Below, one piece after another: positions 60,719-64,000 of a stretch of DNA of 64,000 bases; positions within the stretch are counted from its first letter, which is position 1; the number at the start of each line of letters is the position of its first letter. Under the pieces are notes generated by a model. It saw only the letters and a program-made list of their open reading frames with translations. It did no database searches and had not been told where the DNA came from. The stretch covers positions 21,093,001 to 21,157,000 of the forward strand of contig OX387202.1 in NCBI GenBank assembly GCA_947561715.1, given 5' to 3'. Made by a program: the position numbers and the translations under genes. Source of the DNA: Ascidia mentula. Its lineage: Eukaryota > Chordata > Ascidiacea > Phlebobranchia > Ascidiidae.

Positions 60719-62702
60719 TTCGTAATTCGCAATTACCTTGAACAAGCATCACGCAATTTTACAAGAAACAAAATCGATTTTCGTGTAATTGTAAGAGGGA
60801 GACAAAAAATTAAAGTCAAATAGCAGCAGGTTCCATCACTGTGGCTTAAAATTCAATATCTCTATTCACAGATTTAATTCTTTGTTTGACCTTCTTGGTT
60901 ATTTCAAAACTAATTAAATATTAACATTGTCATGTTTTAATAACGTTTAGGCAAGAACTCATGCCATCACCAGTTTAAAGTTGTTGTGGAAACGTTTTTC
61001 AAACATGAAAATAGTGTTAATAACTGTATGGGCCAGTCTTTTTATTCTCGTAATTAAATATTTTTTGCGTAGAAATGCAGAAATTTTTGCTTATGTTATT
61101 TCAATTGAGATTTTTCCAAATAAGGTGGCGGAAGGAAGTTTTTGCAAGATATCATTTTCCTTACAACACTTCCTACAAGTAAATTGATTGTCGTGAATTG
61201 CTTTCATCTGAGACGCCCGAAATGTATTTTTGCGTCGGAATTCTGATTAAATAGTTATAACTGTTTTGTTATGCGCAAAAATGTCGCCCCGTTTTCCACC
61301 CTATAAAGTTCCCCAGAGCATCACAAGGTTGGTTTTGTTGTGCAGTAGCGGGTTGTCCTTGCAGAAGGCACGACCAACCACGCCACACATCGGATCACGT
61401 GACTGCAGGACATTCTGATGTCACAAAGCTTACAGCGATGTTTTGCGTCATTTTACAAACTTCTTAGTCTCCGTTCCCTTTTGAATCATGTTTCCTGTTT
61501 ATGACGTTTTGTCCCATCTTACCCGTTTATTGTTGTGACAATAAATAATACCCTTCTTTACTAAGATATTTATTACGCTCGCATGTTCTTTTATTAAAAA
61601 TGTTACATGAGATCACGTGAACAATATACAACCAATCAGCGTCCGGGAACCTATGCATGGATATTCATGTTTGATAGTTGACTGTGTCCTATGGCATCCG
61701 GAAAACAATATTAACTGATTTCGGGATGCTTCAATGTTCCGATGTTCATCAAGCTGTGCCAATCGTTTGTAATTGTGAATACAATAAAACTCGAAGAAGA
61801 AGTTAACAAGTGGCGAATTTATTACGAAGACAGTGTAAATAACTCTAAGGGTCTCAGTGATATTTAACAGTGTCTCGATGGCCTGAGCGCGAATTGAGCC
61901 TCTTCGATTATTAAACAAGCTTCTGCCCCGTCCTATAAAATAGCCACTATCAGATAGGTGCTCACTATCAGAAGAAATTGTTCCTGCTTGTATTATCTGG
62001 GACGCATTGAAATGGTTAGTTTAATACAAGAGTTTGTATCTTGTGATAACATTTTATGTGGTAAACAAGATATTGAATGACTCGCTTTACTCGAGAGCAT
62101 TCGATGAGTTTATCATATGGGTCGCAGTATGGGATTTTGCAAAACTTGTGCATTGCTGCACACGAAACATTACGAAATATAAACACTGATTTCTGTGACG
62201 TTTGTTATAACAGCACCCAGAAGCCCTTTACCCTCGGATTAACTCATATTAGGACTAATACGCTAGAGGTGCTAGCACATGTATATACTCCCAAACCTTG
62301 AGCCACTTCCAGATGCCTAACCGTAAGCAACATATGCTATTCTATAAAGACCGGTGGGCTGCTGCAATCTAACCACAAAGTACCACAAACTACCGACAGG
62401 GTAATAACCGCGAGCGCACCTTTTCCTTTGAAAATTGTAAAGTGATTTTCTGTGGTTGAAGTTAAGATATGTTTACTGTAGGCGGGCCTGATTTTCAGGC
62501 GAACCAACAGAACAGCATCCCGGCTGTTGGGCAGTTACCGTAAGTTTAGCTACGTAATAAAAATAACGCGAATTTCTAGAATGCAAAATTAATTTATTCA
62601 TGAGCGAAAATTTGCGTTTTTTTTTCTGGACAATTTTGTGCATTGTTTTTGAAGTCAGCATATATTAGTCCTCAATAAATTGAAGTTAAATCATTTTTTA
62701 GA
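60719..62702. other. Interval between the TPC homolog and PAN2
   Basis: No recognisable gene or repeat. Open frames at 60981-61187, 61613-61918 and 62077-62301 show no family features. Both flanking genes start here (TPC on minus, PAN2 on plus), so the interval should hold two separate promoters. Confidence 0.45.
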
Positions 62703-64000
62703 ATGGTTGGAGAATATCTTGAACTTAACGTTCTTCCAATTGATGGCTCGCCCCAATTTGGTGCAAGTTCTGTTCATTTTGACTCATCATATGAACTGCT
62801 GTGGGTTGGAAATCAACATGTGAGTTATACACAATGACTTCTAGGGGCAGAACTTTTAACAAATGGTTTTTTGTTGGTAATTTGTTCATTAATTACACAC
62901 CAGATTAAAAAGAATGTCATGCACTATATATGGTATAGATATATCCTATGTGCATTGTTGCAACTGAATAAAAATAAAAATAGCAAATACATGAACATCC
63001 CAAAAAAATATTTGCTGGTCTGCAAATTGTCTGTACAGTCTTCGAACAAAGAAATCCCACAAACTTTCGAATCTTGGATGCACATATGCCTGATACATTT
63101 GTTTGACAAAACTAATGGTCATGTAGTTGGTGGTTACTAAGCTGTGTGTCTAACCCATATGTTTTTACTGCAAGCAAATGTTGCCATATTTACAGGGCCA
63201 TGTAACTTCATACTACGGTCCAACCAATCAGAAGTTCACGTCCTTTCAAGCCCACCCTTCAAATCCTGTTGTGGAGATTTTAACATTTAGGGATAGAATT
63301 TTATCGTTGACAAAAAACAGTTTAAAATGTTCTTTAAACCGAGGAGTCCCCATTTTCAATTTCACGTAAGTTTACTATCTTGAATTTTTTTTAGCCTGAT
63401 TTAAATATGGAGCAAATATGTGGAAAACTCATCACTATTTGCTTTTTATTAACTTGTTTTGCTACAGATTGTAAGTTTTATATGTGGGTTGTATGTATGT
63501 ATGTTTTTTGAATAAAAAATACAATGTGTGACAAATCTCTAGGAACGAGACCCTTTATGACACACAATGCATGTCTTTGAGAAAGGAATGTGTCCTTCTT
63601 GGAGGGAAGAACTCTGCATTGGTTGAATATGATTTGAATACAGAGTCAGTTTCCAAACAGTGAGTATTTTCCAAAATTACAAAATTACTTCCAAAATTTG
63701 TTTCTGTTTGATGTTAACCACTTGCTGTTATCGTTTAGAATTCCAATTTCGGATGACCAAGCAACAGCAATATTTCGAAGCACATCAAAGTTTTTGTGTT
63801 GTGGGACGTACAATGGAAAGGTATAAAATATTCTTGCTTTATGGAGAAAATGGTTGCTTTGTACCAAAATAATTTCAGGTGTTACTCCGGGACAATGATA
63901 GTTTGCAAATAATTCACTCACTTGATGCCCATTCTGGTGCATTGTCTGATTTTGATGCTAATGGGCATACCTTAATCACATGTGGTTTCTCGCAAAGACC
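62703..64000 (+). CDS. PAN2: PAN2 deadenylase subunit, 5' part
   Basis: Exons 62703-62819, 63196-63365, 63543-63659, 63739-63820 and 63879 to the window end join in phase, about 203 residues so far. They match the N-terminal WD40 region of PAN2: HFDSSYELLWVGNQHGHVTS, a YGP...FTSFQ segment, ILSLTKNSLKCSLNRG, ALVEYDLNTES, KFLCCGTYNGKV and LSDFDANGHTLITCGFSQR. The WD40 domain positions PAN2 on PAN3; the inactive USP-like and DEDD exonuclease domains would lie beyond the window. PAN2-PAN3 trims mRNA poly(A) tails in the cytoplasm. The ATG follows directly after a TTTTTTAG acceptor, suggesting a 5' UTR intron or spliced-leader addition. Confidence 0.9.

Overview
The window looks like nuclear DNA of an ascidian tunicate of the Ciona type. 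Genes are compact, introns are small and have GT-AG ends, the sequence is AT-rich, and the coding content is chordate: neuroglobin-like globins with four exons, CPAMD8, ANKS6, dixin, peflin, RBBP5, UBXN6, MRM2, IMPACT and PAN2. Exon models were built by hand from open frames, splice signals and phase arithmetic. Ortholog names rest on recognised motifs and remembered family sequences, not on a database search.

Layout. 1-1.3 kb: the 3' exon of an unrecognised gene on +. 3.4-11 kb: two paralogous globin genes on + with identical exon phases, separated by non-coding DNA that carries tRNA-derived SINE copies. 11-20 kb: mostly non-coding, with a one-exon two-pass membrane protein (+) at 15.7 kb and an LRR type I membrane protein (-) at 18.2-20.2 kb. 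21-23 kb: a secreted PAN-(Pro/Arg)-discoidin protein (-). 25.3-29.8 kb: a Kazal inhibitor with a Harbinger-like MITE in its intron, intronless IMPACT (+), and MRM2 (-). 29.3-32.4 kb: a 161-bp MITE and a decayed hAT transposon with intact TIRs and an 8-bp TSD. 33.4-42.2 kb: ANKS6 (+), peflin (-), dixin (+). 42.4-49.8 kb: a CPAMD8-like thioester protein with a C-terminal Kazal domain (-). 50.6-53.3 kb: RBBP5 (-), with a small membrane-protein gene nested antisense in one of its introns. 53.6-56.3 kb: UBXN6 (+). 56.5-60.7 kb: a two-pore-channel-like gene (-) followed closely by a small gene that may be in the same operon. 62.7 kb to the end: the 5' part of PAN2 (+).

The genes do not form one pathway. 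Recurrent architecture is visible: convergent pairs with about 160-260 bp between stop codons (IMPACT/MRM2, ANKS6/PEF1, DIXDC1/CPAMD8, UBXN6/small gene) and divergent pairs with short shared upstream regions (PEF1/DIXDC1, RBBP5/UBXN6).

Most notable observations: a two-pore channel homolog whose two selectivity-filter motifs both depart from the family; a tunicate CPAMD8 with an Asn where C3 has its catalytic His; strong over-representation of the palindrome TGACGTCA; a nested antisense gene; and non-canonical or tandem splice donors.
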